Positions 7,315 to 14,526 are shown, numbered from the stretch's first letter. The stretch: 14,599 nucleotides of DNA from Flavobacteriales bacterium (GCA_947462695.1 CANHQC010000014.1:1-14599), one strand, 5' to 3'. Notes: generated by a model not told the origin, from the sequence alone. Made by a program: numbers and translations.

Positions 7315-7899
7315 ATGTTTACGGGAATCATAGAGACACAAGGAAAACTTGAAGCCATTCGTCACGAAGGAACGAATGTACATTTTACCCTTTCTTCATC
7401 ATTTACGGATGAGTTACGCATTGATCAAAGTGTTGCACATGACGGATGCTGCCTTACGGTTGTTGATATCCAAGGTAAAAGTTATACCGTTACGGCTATT
7501 CAAGAAACACTGAATAAAACGAATCTAGGCCATTGGAATGTTGGTCATTCAGTGAATTTGGAGAGGTGCATGGCGGCAGGCGGTCGATTTGATGGTCACA
7601 TTGTGCAAGGCCATGTTGATACAACTGCTGAATGTATTTCAATCAACGACTTAAATGGAAGCTGGGAATATACGTTTTCTTACATCGGAGATCAATTAAC
7701 CGTTGAGAAAGGATCAATTACCGTAAATGGAGTAAGTTTAACGGTGGTCAATTCCCAAGCGAATCAATTTTCTGTTTGCATTATTCCTTACACCTACGAG
7801 CATACCAATTTTAATGAATTGAAAGTAGGTTCTCCAGTGAATTTAGAGTTTGATATTATTGGCAAGTATGTGGCGCGCTTGATGGGGCAGAGTTGTTAG
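7315..7899 (+). CDS. ribE: Riboflavin synthase, alpha subunit
   Basis: A 194-aa enzyme that dismutates two 6,7-dimethyl-8-ribityllumazines to riboflavin, the last step of vitamin B2 synthesis in the cytosol. The start at 7315 gives the near-invariant N-terminus MFTGIIE; a longer frame from TTG 7297 was rejected. Two lumazine-binding repeats are visible. Repeat 1 (about 1-90) has DGCCLTV at 43-49 where NGVCLTV is usual. Repeat 2 (about 95-190) has ITVNGVSLTVV at 135-145. The linker GGRFDGHIVQGHVDT (89-103) is the family signature, and IPYTYEHTNF (157-166) and GSPVNLEFDIIGKYVARL (172-189) match the C-terminal half. Length is typical. No FMN riboswitch fits in the 39-bp upstream gap. It stands alone, divergent from the hydrolase, with other rib genes outside the window. 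The gene is called ribE or ribC depending on nomenclature. Confidence 0.96.
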   Translation: MFTGIIETQGKLEAIRHEGTNVHFTLSSSFTDELRIDQSVAHDGCCLTVVDIQGKSYTVTAIQETLNKTNLGHWNVGHSVNLERCMAAGGRFDGHIVQGHVDTTAECISINDLNGSWEYTFSYIGDQLTVEKGSITVNGVSLTVVNSQANQFSVCIIPYTYEHTNFNELKVGSPVNLEFDIIGKYVARLMGQSC

Positions 7900-7924
7900 T
7901 TTTTGGCTTACAGTCGTTGTAGAA

Positions 7925-7940
7925 ATCTTAAAATTAAGAT
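7925..7940. repeat. Inverted repeat just upstream of the operon promoter
   Basis: ATCTTAA (7925-7931), two A, TTAAGAT (7934-7940): a perfect 7-bp dyad ending 3 nt before the -33 TTG. Position and symmetry suit an operator or activator site. It could instead be an AT-rich weak terminator for ribE, but no T run follows. Confidence 0.4.
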
Positions 7941-7943
7941 AAC

Positions 7944-7973
7944 TTGTCATTCGATTAAAAAAGTTTATATTTG
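7944..7973 (+). promoter_or_regulatory. Bacteroidetes-type promoter (TTG-N19-TATATTTG)
   Basis: A -33 TTG at 7944-7946 and a -7 TATATTTG at 7966-7973 are separated by exactly 19 nt, matching the published consensus for the Bacteroidetes housekeeping sigma factor in every fixed position. Transcription should begin near 7979-7982, giving a leader of about 15 nt before ATG 7995. It is the best-formed promoter found in the window and would drive the four-gene unit ending at the terminator 12274-12311. Confidence 0.8.
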
Positions 7974-7994
7974 GGCAAAAAAAATTTTAGTACT

Positions 7995-9302
7995 ATGACC
8001 AAATCACTATTAACAGCAAGCGCCCTGCTTGTTTTTTCACTTGTTTCGAGCGTTAATGCTCAAGAGGTAAAGCCTCGTCCATCAACGCTCCAAAAAATTC
8101 TTTTAGAGTCTGAAAAATTCCCGAAAAAGGATTTAGTTCTTAAATCATATAACGCGCTTCCTTTTCCTGATCAATACATTAATTTTGATCTGAAAGAAAA
8201 ATCGTTCGATCCAAAAAAATATGTTATTACGAATGCTGATCGTGAGGCAGCTGGTAAATCAACAAGTAAAATGGCAGGATTGGGCAAGGCTGCTTTGTCC
8301 AGTGCTACAGGTGGAGCGGTAGACTCAACTGCTGGTGATATTCCACTTCAAATTGAAAAATATTTGAAAGAGAATAAAGTGGCGAAGCAAGTTGCGGCTA
8401 AATGGTTAGACATTCAAAATGGTAGAGCTCAGCTTGGGAATTACATGATGTCACGTGCTCTAGCTGGAATTTCAGAAGCTGAAAAAGCGAACATTGACAT
8501 GGATACCTACAAAGCAAACATTCTAATGAATGATGTGGATCTAATGGCAAATTCATTCGTGACGGTCAATAAATTGTTTTTCCAAGAAAACGAACCGGTT
8601 GCAAGAATAGCTAGAGATCTTGCTATTGCTGAAGCACAAAAAATTACTGTTCCAATAGCTCAAGAAAACGCTATCAAACTAGCGAACTTAGCTTACGAAA
8701 AAATGAAAGAAGGGTATACTGTATTTGCTACAAGTTATTTGTATCAATTGGATTGGAATGCAGAGAAAGCAAAATTAGCGAATGACTATTTTAACAATGA
8801 TAATGTGAATGCGCAGGCAGCTTTTGATACAACAAACTTGTTTAACCTTGTGTTCTTAGGAAAAGAAATGTCAACTGCTATCGTAACTTTCTCATTGAAA
8901 GAGAAACGTACAGAGGACCAAATCATCGAACTTGCAGTTAAGCGTGCATTGAATAATTCCATGGCGAAATTACAACGTAGCTATGCAGCTTTCCGTCCAA
9001 TCTTCCCTTTAGCTTCGGCTAACCCATTTTCAGCAGAAATTGGAACTAAAGAAGGCGTTCAAAATGGAGATAAATTCGATGTGTTGAAACCAGAGCCAGG
9101 AAAAACAGCTGGAACGTATGTTTGGAATAAAATTGGTTCATTGTCTGTAGATAAAAAAGCAGTAGTTTGGGATAATGATGGCGATTCTGAAGAGCCTAAA
9201 TTAGCTGAGGACGGAACTGTGATTGAAACACCAAAATTCACTCCTTTAAAAGGAAAAGGCAAAAAAATAAATTCTAATTGCTACATACGTTTAGCAGATT
9301 AA
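7995..9302 (+). CDS. Exported protein of unknown function, first gene of the four-gene operon
   Basis: A 435-aa protein with signal peptide about 1-22 (LLTASALLVFSLVSSVNAQ). The start at ATG 7995 is chosen because an upstream TTG (7971) lies inside the -7 box. Residues 30-80 are Lys/Pro rich. A Gly/Ala/Ser segment at 94-115 (around GLGKAALSSATGGAVDS) could be a loop or a short membrane-interacting stretch. Residues 118-335 are mostly helical, with many Ala, Glu and Lys. Residues about 336-435 form a separate beta-rich module: FPLASANPFSAEIGTKEGVQ, then NGDKFDVLKPEP, GTYVWNKIGSLSV and a final CYIRL. That module (IG-KEGV-x-GD-F-V, then a strand pair) recalls C-terminal domains of exported Bacteroidetes proteins and loosely FlgT-C/SH3-like folds. 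I do not recognise a named family and assign no function. A 25-bp gap separates it from the next gene. Confidence 0.8.
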   Translation: MTKSLLTASALLVFSLVSSVNAQEVKPRPSTLQKILLESEKFPKKDLVLKSYNALPFPDQYINFDLKEKSFDPKKYVITNADREAAGKSTSKMAGLGKAALSSATGGAVDSTAGDIPLQIEKYLKENKVAKQVAAKWLDIQNGRAQLGNYMMSRALAGISEAEKANIDMDTYKANILMNDVDLMANSFVTVNKLFFQENEPVARIARDLAIAEAQKITVPIAQENAIKLANLAYEKMKEGYTVFATSYLYQLDWNAEKAKLANDYFNNDNVNAQAAFDTTNLFNLVFLGKEMSTAIVTFSLKEKRTEDQIIELAVKRALNNSMAKLQRSYAAFRPIFPLASANPFSAEIGTKEGVQNGDKFDVLKPEPGKTAGTYVWNKIGSLSVDKKAVVWDNDGDSEEPKLAEDGTVIETPKFTPLKGKGKKINSNCYIRLAD

Positions 9303-9327
9303 TTGTATAAAAAATAAAATTATAACC

Positions 9328-10749
9328 ATGAAAAAGTTATTCGGATCAATTGCATTAGTAGCGTTTACCATGACAGGATTCGCTCAAAAGGATGTTCCCG
9401 TTAAACCTTGGCTAGATGTTTCTACCAAAGAAGCATTTAAGCAAGGAGATGATGGAACACTTCAGTTGTATATTAAAATGAAAGGTTCTGATTACGAAGC
9501 ATGTAAAGTTAAAGCAGAAAAAGCAGCGATTTACATTGCGATTTTTGAAGGATACGATGCGAATGTTGCCGCAAATATCCCAAAAACAGGACCGTTAGCT
9601 AAAGAAAGTGTTTACGATCAAAACTTAGCATATTTCGATGCGTTTTTTGCAGACGGAGGTAAATATAAATCGTACATCTCCAAGTGCGACAAGCACCCAA
9701 CAATGATTGCTGAGATGAAGTTGGACAAAAAGACGATTGAAGCGAATTTAATCGTTACTATTCGTAAAGGGCAATTGGAACAAAGATTATTGGATGATAA
9801 AATAATCCAGCCTTTAGTTTCAAATGATGTGCCTCCAGCAACCGTATTGGTTGTGCCTGACGATTCTTATTTGGATAAGGGTAATTATTCGAAAACAATT
9901 GATGCAGGTGGTTATCCAACGACTGTATATGATCTAGTTAACGGAAGTAAAAATGAAGGCATTGAAACAGCTATTAATACTGTTGCAGCCGCATTAACTG
10001 GAGAAGGTAAAGGTTTAATGAAAATTGAAATAGCTGATGCACAAAGTGCTCTAGAAGTTGCTGATGCGGTAAATGAAATGTCATCAGGCTCGACTGCAAG
10101 GAAATTGTCTCCTAGTGAAGTATTAAACAATAAAGCAAATTGGGATTATACAATTAAATTGAATGTTAAAGAAGATGTGTCAGGAACTGCTCGTAACCTT
10201 ACCATTGAAATGAAAATTGTTGATATGTATACCCTTACATCAGAAACGGCAAAACCGATAACAATGGTACTTTCTTCATCAGGTAATAGAAACCAGCAGA
10301 TTGAGAGAGTTCTTAACGGAGCTATGGATGAATTAAGAACCAAAATCGCAACTAGCTACAAGAAAAAAGTTGATGTGGGGTTAGAAGGGAAAGTTAATTA
10401 TTATATTTCTTCTAATTCAAAGGGTAATTTTAACACCGCTGTTACTTTAGCCAATGGTACTTCTGCAAAAATGGGAGATGTTGTTCTACAAGTTATTCGT
10501 AAGCTTTCTGACACAAAAAGCCCACCCCAAATTGATGGTACAGGAACTGATTTAACAAGAAGTTTTAAGAATGTAATCATTCCTTTTGAGACAATTATTA
10601 AAGATTTAGATGGTGTTGACATGAAAATTAAAAACACTTTTACAGATCTTGGCACACAAATTGAAGGTAAATTAAAAAGTTATTATCCAGCTTTAACTGT
10701 TACAACCGTCCCAAGAAGAGGAACAGTTGATGTTTATTTGAAATTTTAA
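9328..10749 (+). CDS. Exported protein, DUF6175-like, second gene of operon
   Basis: A 473-aa protein with signal peptide about 1-19 (FGSIALVAFTMTGFAQ). Three parts can be seen. Residues about 45-162 form a domain shared with the next gene's lipoprotein: AxxKAEKAA (62-67), FEGY (73-76), AYFDAFFADGGKYKSYIS (101-118) and LEQRLLDDKII (150-160). Residues 170-345 begin with ATVLVVPDDSYLDKG (171-185) and contain the NWDYTIKLNV strand and a helix GAMDELRTKIA; from memory this resembles DUF6175, where a VVPSDxW-type motif opens the domain. Residues 346-473 are beta-rich (VGLEGKVNYYI, AKMGDVVLQVIRKL, RRGTVDVYLKF) and may be a tandem fold related to amyloid-export accessory or TolB-N-like domains; that is speculative. 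The family has no known function. It sits 11 bp before the lipoprotein gene and is probably co-translated with it. Confidence 0.78.
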   Translation: MKKLFGSIALVAFTMTGFAQKDVPVKPWLDVSTKEAFKQGDDGTLQLYIKMKGSDYEACKVKAEKAAIYIAIFEGYDANVAANIPKTGPLAKESVYDQNLAYFDAFFADGGKYKSYISKCDKHPTMIAEMKLDKKTIEANLIVTIRKGQLEQRLLDDKIIQPLVSNDVPPATVLVVPDDSYLDKGNYSKTIDAGGYPTTVYDLVNGSKNEGIETAINTVAAALTGEGKGLMKIEIADAQSALEVADAVNEMSSGSTARKLSPSEVLNNKANWDYTIKLNVKEDVSGTARNLTIEMKIVDMYTLTSETAKPITMVLSSSGNRNQQIERVLNGAMDELRTKIATSYKKKVDVGLEGKVNYYISSNSKGNFNTAVTLANGTSAKMGDVVLQVIRKLSDTKSPPQIDGTGTDLTRSFKNVIIPFETIIKDLDGVDMKIKNTFTDLGTQIEGKLKSYYPALTVTTVPRRGTVDVYLKF

Positions 10750-10760
10750 AGAAGAATGTT

Positions 10761-11279
10761 ATGAACTTTGGTCAACGCTTTAAAACAACTATGGTCATCC
10801 TTTCAGGGGTGGCCATAATTTCATCTTGCGCCACAACGAATCCAACTAACAAAATTGCTGGAAACGCTACGTTCACTATTGATTGTTATGGAACCGAAAT
10901 GGATGGTTCTATTACACTTAAGTCGTGGGGTAATGGTCGAAATTATTTCGATGCAACGGAACAAGCTAAGAAAAATGCCGTACGTGAAGTTCTTTTTAAA
11001 GGAATTAAAACAGGTCAGGCTGGATGCCCTAAATCACCGTTAGTTATAGAAATAAATGCAGAGCAAAAGCACGAAGATTATTTTGCGGCGTTTTTTGCGG
11101 ATAAGGGACCGTACACAGAGTATGTTAGTTTACAAGATGAACGAATTGCACACAAAGTAACGAGAGACAAAAAAGGTGCTCAAAATTCAGTTACTGAAAG
11201 TGCAATAGTACGTGTTATGCGTCTTAAACTTAAGAAAAAACTAGTTGAAGATAAAATCATATCTAATTACCAAGAATAA
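10761..11279 (+). CDS. Lipoprotein sharing the N-terminal domain of the upstream protein, third gene of operon
   Basis: A 172-aa lipoprotein: basic and hydrophobic leader (1-22) ending in lipobox IISSC with Cys23, then a flexible Thr/Asn linker. The mature part (about 35-170) aligns by eye with residues 45-162 of the preceding gene's product: shared A-x-x-AKKNA (66-73), FKG (79-81), PL (93-94), DYFAAFFADKGPYTEYVS (106-123) and LKKKLVEDKII (157-167). The helix DATEQAKKNAVREVLFKGI loosely recalls the helix-strand layout of LPP20/FlgP and FlgT-N domains of flagellar outer-membrane rings, a weak likeness only. It should sit in the inner leaflet of the outer membrane and could anchor its soluble paralogous partner there. 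An AAAGAAG ribosome site precedes the ATG. Its stop overlaps the next start (TAATG), indicating coupling. Confidence 0.82.
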   Translation: MNFGQRFKTTMVILSGVAIISSCATTNPTNKIAGNATFTIDCYGTEMDGSITLKSWGNGRNYFDATEQAKKNAVREVLFKGIKTGQAGCPKSPLVIEINAEQKHEDYFAAFFADKGPYTEYVSLQDERIAHKVTRDKKGAQNSVTESAIVRVMRLKLKKKLVEDKIISNYQE

Positions 11280-12253
11280 TGAAAAGAGTATTTTTTACAA
11301 GTTTGATTGCCTTGTTCATATCAAGCAATCTATTCGCACAAAACACAGCTGGTTCAGCAGATGATGCTGGGCGTATTGCATTAAATGTGGTCGTTGTAGA
11401 TAAGCTTAAGAACATGAATGAAGATGTGGAGATGGCGTTATCTGAAAAATTAAATGAAATTGCAACGACATATGCAACTGGAGGAAACAAGTCTAATCCA
11501 CGATTCATCATCACTGCGAATGTACTTGAACAATCCAAAAGTGTTACGAATACGACACCTGTGATGTATGCGTACAACTTACAATTCAATTTCTATATTG
11601 GAGATGGTATTGAGGGTGTAAAATTCGAGACAACATCTGTAACAGCAAAAGGCGTTGGTAAAAGTGAACAACGCGCTTACTTAATGGCTTTTAATGAAAT
11701 TGATGTAAGTTCAGATCAGTTCAAGAATTTCGTTGAGAATGGAAAGAAAAAAATCATTGAGTACTATAATGGTAAATGTGATTTTATCTTAAAAGAAGCG
11801 CAAACACTCGCAGGTCAGGCAAAGTACGATGCTGCTATTGGAAAGTTGTTCACTGTTCCAGAAGTGTGTAAGTCTTGCTACGATAAAGCAATGGATGCTG
11901 TTGGTCCTATTTTCAAGCAACAAATTGATCGTCAGTGTAAGTTAGATATGGCTGAAGCTAACGCAAAATGGACGGCTAATCAAGATGCATATGGTGCTGA
12001 AGCAGCAGCGGCTTATTTAGCTAAGATCGATCCAAATTCATCTTGTTATGCGGAAGCTAAAGTTCTAAACGATAAAATGGCGAAACGCGTGAAAGAAATC
12101 GATCAGCGTGAGTGGAATTTTGCGTTAAAACAACAGCAAGATCAAGTAGATATTGAAAAAGCTACGATTAAAGCTGCACGTGATATTGGTGTTGCGTATG
12201 GTGAAAATCAACCGGATGTTATTTATGAAACAGCCATATATGGTTGGTGGTAA
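11279..12253 (+). CDS. Exported protein with duplicated Cys-containing helical unit, fourth gene of operon
   Basis: A 324-aa protein with signal peptide about 1-20 (VFFTSLIALFISSNLFAQ). Residues 30-145 form an alpha/beta domain: IALNVVVVDKL (33-43), helix EDVEMALSEKLNEIATTYA, strand RFIITANVLEQ, TPVMYAYNLQFNFYI (93-107) and KGVGKSEQRAYLMAFNEI (124-141). The layout is that of periplasmic CsgG/TolB-N-like domains, but identity is not shown. Residues 165-275 hold two similar helical units: C167...AKYDAAIGKL..VPEVCKSCYDKA (to 204), and C220...AYGAEAAAAYLAKIDPNSSCYAEA (to 260), TPR-like, each ending in a Cys-Tyr turn. C167, C197, C200, C220 and C256 could form disulfides. A Gln/Lys-rich helix (270-300) and the aromatic end IYGWW follow. 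Export and the shared operon put it with its three neighbours. Function unknown. Confidence 0.8.
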   Translation: MKRVFFTSLIALFISSNLFAQNTAGSADDAGRIALNVVVVDKLKNMNEDVEMALSEKLNEIATTYATGGNKSNPRFIITANVLEQSKSVTNTTPVMYAYNLQFNFYIGDGIEGVKFETTSVTAKGVGKSEQRAYLMAFNEIDVSSDQFKNFVENGKKKIIEYYNGKCDFILKEAQTLAGQAKYDAAIGKLFTVPEVCKSCYDKAMDAVGPIFKQQIDRQCKLDMAEANAKWTANQDAYGAEAAAAYLAKIDPNSSCYAEAKVLNDKMAKRVKEIDQREWNFALKQQQDQVDIEKATIKAARDIGVAYGENQPDVIYETAIYGWW

Positions 12254-12273
12254 CTAGGTAATACCTTCAAATT

Positions 12274-12311
12274 AAAAAATGGGCTGTCTTATTCAAGACA
12301 GCCCATTTTTT
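12274..12311. terminator. Strong bidirectional terminator at operon end
   Basis: Perfect 17-bp arms, 12274-12290 and 12295-12311, with a 4-nt ATTC loop; the core is TGGGCTGTCTT/AAGACAGCCCA flanked by A6 and T6. It ends the four-gene operon on plus and the convergent small gene on minus, whose TAA stop (12312-12310) lies partly inside the hairpin arm. Confidence 0.95.
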
Positions 12312-12846
12312 ATATCCACTTATTCTGTATCCTTCGAGCCATTACTTTTCGAAACCTTTTGATCACACTGTCTCGATCAGCCACGTTGCCACATTTTACG
12401 ATATCTGTTCCAATGCACTGTCCATTGCGGTAGAAGATGAATTCAAAACTTACCGAAACTGCTTCTTCTCGATACATAGGAAAAAGATTGCCAATACTTA
12501 ATGCTGTAGATAAGTCATCTTTACATGCCGATGGTTTAAAGCGTTTGTCATACCCTCTAATTGTTACCAAAATATAGGTGTCTACTCCTTTGGACTTAAC
12601 CAATTGCTGCAGAGAATCTGTTGCAAGTAAAACAGCATCACTTCCCATTTTCATCATATTCAACGATGGAATTGCTTTAACGCCTTGTTGCGTAAGTAAT
12701 TCAGTCAAATTTACCTCAAGGGTATAGCGGTCTTCTCCTTTGTCCAATTGACCAACTACCAATGCGTTTTTGATGTTCAGCTTTTCTGTCTGACTCATTG
12801 CTTGAGTGGCAATCATTAAACATGCCGTAATAAGTATCTTTTTCAT
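12310..12846 (-). CDS. Small exported protein of unknown function
   Basis: A 178-aa protein with a signal peptide about 1-19 (ILITACLMIATQAMSQ). The mature part has an alternating alpha/beta layout: strand NALVVGQL (28-34), a helix region EDRYTLEVNLTELLTQQGV (38-56), KAIPSLNMMKMG (57-68), helix ATDSLQQLVKSKGV, strand DTYILVTIRGYDKR (89-102), and a C-terminal beta stretch AVSVSFEFIFYRNGQCI (129-145) followed by a basic helix (VIKRFRKVMARRIQNKWI). This pattern, a nucleotide-free Rossmann-like periplasmic domain in which the helix-2 region reads GVxAIPS, resembles DUF4136/LpoB/TolB-N-type proteins only in outline; I do not recognise the family. It starts 9 bp after metF and is probably in the same transcript. 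It converges on the unknown-function operon and shares its terminator, so a link to those envelope proteins is possible but unproven. C108, C144 and C152 may form a disulfide. Confidence 0.75.
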   Translation of the reverse strand: MKKILITACLMIATQAMSQTEKLNIKNALVVGQLDKGEDRYTLEVNLTELLTQQGVKAIPSLNMMKMGSDAVLLATDSLQQLVKSKGVDTYILVTIRGYDKRFKPSACKDDLSTALSIGNLFPMYREEAVSVSFEFIFYRNGQCIGTDIVKCGNVADRDSVIKRFRKVMARRIQNKWI

Positions 12847-12855
12847 CTCTTTAAT

Positions 12856-13806
12856 TTAGAAAATTTCGCTAGCGATTGATCGAACCATCGTTGAATTCGA
12901 CATAGTGTAATAGTGTATGCAGGGAACACCGGCTTCTTTTAATTCTTTTGATTGTTGAATTCCCCATTCAATTCCCAATTTCTCCACAGCCTGATTGTCT
13001 TTGCATGTTAATAATTCTTTTGAAAGTTCCTCAGGGAAGCTCACATTAAAGAATTTCGGCAAAAATGTACCGTGTTGAAGCGTTTTGATCGGTTTTATTC
13101 CTGGAATAATCGGCACATTAATGCCAATCTTTCTGCATTCATCAACAAATTCAAAGTATTTTTTATTGTCAAAAAACATTTGTGTCACAATATACTGCGC
13201 TCCTGCATCTACTTTAGCTTTCAGGTAGTTCAAATCCGTAGCCATATTCATAGCTTCGAAATGTTTTTCAGGGTAACCCGCCGCTCCAATACAAAAGTCA
13301 GTAGGAGCCAATTGTACATCATCCACTAAGTATTTGCCCGAATTCATGTCAGTGATTTGATGGATTAAATCTACCGCGTGCTCGTGCCCATCCTGATGTG
13401 GTCGGAATACACTTTCCGTTTTGATTGAATCACCACGTAAGGCTAGGACATTGTCAATTCCAAGAAACTGAAGGTCAATCAAGGCATTTTCTGTCTCTTC
13501 TTTGCTAAATCCACCGCAGATTAAGTGAGGAACGGCATCAACTTGGTATTTATTCATGATTGCTGCACAAATGCCAACTGTTCCCGGTCTTTTGCGCATC
13601 GCAATTTTTTCTAACAAGCCATTCTCACGTTCCTTATAGATGTACTCTTCACGGTGGTAAGTGACATTCACAAATCTTGGGTTGAATTCCATCAACGGGT
13701 CAATTCCATCAAAAATGGATTGAATACTTTTCCCTTTTAATGGCGGAAGAATTTCAAAGGAAAACAACGTTGATGTTGCTTGCTTTAAGTGTTCAATGAC
13801 TTTCAT
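12856..13806 (-). CDS. metF: 5,10-Methylenetetrahydrofolate reductase
   Basis: A 316-aa FAD-dependent TIM-barrel enzyme reducing 5,10-methylene-THF to 5-methyl-THF with NADH, supplying methyl groups for methionine synthesis in the cytosol. The start at ATG 13806 gives the usual N-terminus MKVIEHLK; a longer frame begins at GTG 13845, upstream of the -7 box. Landmarks in order: FSFEILPP (15-22) with E18 matching catalytic Glu28 of E. coli, VNVTYHRE (47-54), PHLICGG (93-99), LALRGD (121-126) with D126 matching Asp120, FCIGAAGYPEKH (171-182), TQMFFDN (208-214), PGIKPI (235-240) and CIHYYTM at the end. Length fits the bacterial family (about 300), without the eukaryotic regulatory domain. No SAM riboswitch is possible in the roughly 10-nt leader. 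It is followed by the small exported protein gene. Confidence 0.96.
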   Translation of the reverse strand: MKVIEHLKQATSTLFSFEILPPLKGKSIQSIFDGIDPLMEFNPRFVNVTYHREEYIYKERENGLLEKIAMRKRPGTVGICAAIMNKYQVDAVPHLICGGFSKEETENALIDLQFLGIDNVLALRGDSIKTESVFRPHQDGHEHAVDLIHQITDMNSGKYLVDDVQLAPTDFCIGAAGYPEKHFEAMNMATDLNYLKAKVDAGAQYIVTQMFFDNKKYFEFVDECRKIGINVPIIPGIKPIKTLQHGTFLPKFFNVSFPEELSKELLTCKDNQAVEKLGIEWGIQQSKELKEAGVPCIHYYTMSNSTMVRSIASEIF

Positions 13807-13823
13807 AATTTTAACTAGAAGTG

Positions 13824-13831
13824 CAAAGATA
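13824..13831 (-). promoter_or_regulatory. -7 promoter box upstream of metF
   Basis: The minus strand reads TATCTTTG (13831 to 13824), a full match to TAnnTTTG, followed by CAC as in many flavobacterial promoters. The only nearby TTG (13847-13845) is 13 nt upstream, too close for the ideal 19, so the -33 part is weak. The box lies 17 bp before the metF ATG and supports the shorter start. Confidence 0.55.
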
Positions 13832-13860
13832 CGTTTCTTGCACACAAGGTAGAAGGGATT

Positions 13861-14526
13861 TTAGCGCTTAGTCATCAGAAAATGAAGCCATTCAAGGTCT
13901 AGTGCAGTAGTTACTTTTATATTTTCTTCATTTCCTTGTACGAGATGTATGGGGAATCCAGCCTCTTCAACTAGGCCGGCATCATCTGTAATACCATCAT
14001 GATAGTCTTTTGAGTAGGCTGATTTTAGCATTTCAAATCGAAAACACTGTGGAGTTTGAACAGCACAATAGTCATCCCTTCTAACGGCTTGAGATTGATC
14101 AGCAACTATTTTTCGTAAGGATTCTTTTAAAGGTAACACAGGAACTGCTGTTCCGTATTTGATGACTCCTTCTTCGCAACGTTGTAGCGTTTCTGCACTG
14201 ACCAAAGGACGCACGCCATCGTGAATAAAAACCAACTCTCCCTCGCACTTTGTTAATGCCTGTTGAATGGAATGAAAACGTTCTTTTCCTCCTTCTACCA
14301 ATTCGTGTTGAATGGTGCAGTTGAGGTCTACTAGGATTTCTTTCCAGAATTGATGCCAATCAGCGGGTAAAGTAATGATCATTTGAGCGGTTGGATCGAA
14401 GGAATGAAACCGCTCCATAGTATGCAATAAAATGGGTTTACCGGCGACACTAATAAATTGTTTTGGAATATCGGATCCCATTCGCTTGCCAATTCCACCG
14501 GCTGTTATAATGAATGTTTTTTTCAC
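13861..14526 (-). CDS. ispD: 2-C-methyl-D-erythritol 4-phosphate cytidylyltransferase
   Basis: A 221-aa enzyme transferring CMP from CTP to MEP in the non-mevalonate isoprenoid pathway, in the cytosol. Landmarks from the proposed start: AGGIGKRMGSDIPKQF (9-24) with R15 and K22 equivalent to catalytic Arg20 and Lys27 of E. coli, GGKERFHSIQQAL (79-91), VFIHDGVRPLV (99-109, where HDAARP is usual), VQTPQCF (156-162), GITDDAGLVE (178-187), and GNEENIKVTTALDL (198-211) with K204 at the Lys213 position and Ala in place of the common Pro-Glu. The start is GTG 14526 (VKKTFIITAGG). The longer open frame back to TTG 14571 runs through a terminator hairpin and is rejected. It lies 54 bp before metF on the same strand, though metF has its own -7 box. 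Pathway use of MEP is typical of Bacteroidota. Confidence 0.95.
   Translation of the reverse strand: MKKTFIITAGGIGKRMGSDIPKQFISVAGKPILLHTMERFHSFDPTAQMIITLPADWHQFWKEILVDLNCTIQHELVEGGKERFHSIQQALTKCEGELVFIHDGVRPLVSAETLQRCEEGVIKYGTAVPVLPLKESLRKIVADQSQAVRRDDYCAVQTPQCFRFEMLKSAYSKDYHDGITDDAGLVEEAGFPIHLVQGNEENIKVTTALDLEWLHFLMTKR

Noticed and set aside
10401..10655. 84-codon minus-strand frame inside the DUF6175-like gene
   Set aside because: Antisense shadow of a well supported gene without any ribosome site or domain.
13807..13860. Possible SAM riboswitch ahead of metF
   Set aside because: The gap is 54 bp, and the -7 box leaves a leader of only about 10 nt, too short for any known SAM riboswitch.
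14099..14359. 86-codon minus-strand frame inside ispD
   Set aside because: It lies wholly within ispD in another frame, is Arg/Ser rich as expected of a shadow frame, and has no start context.
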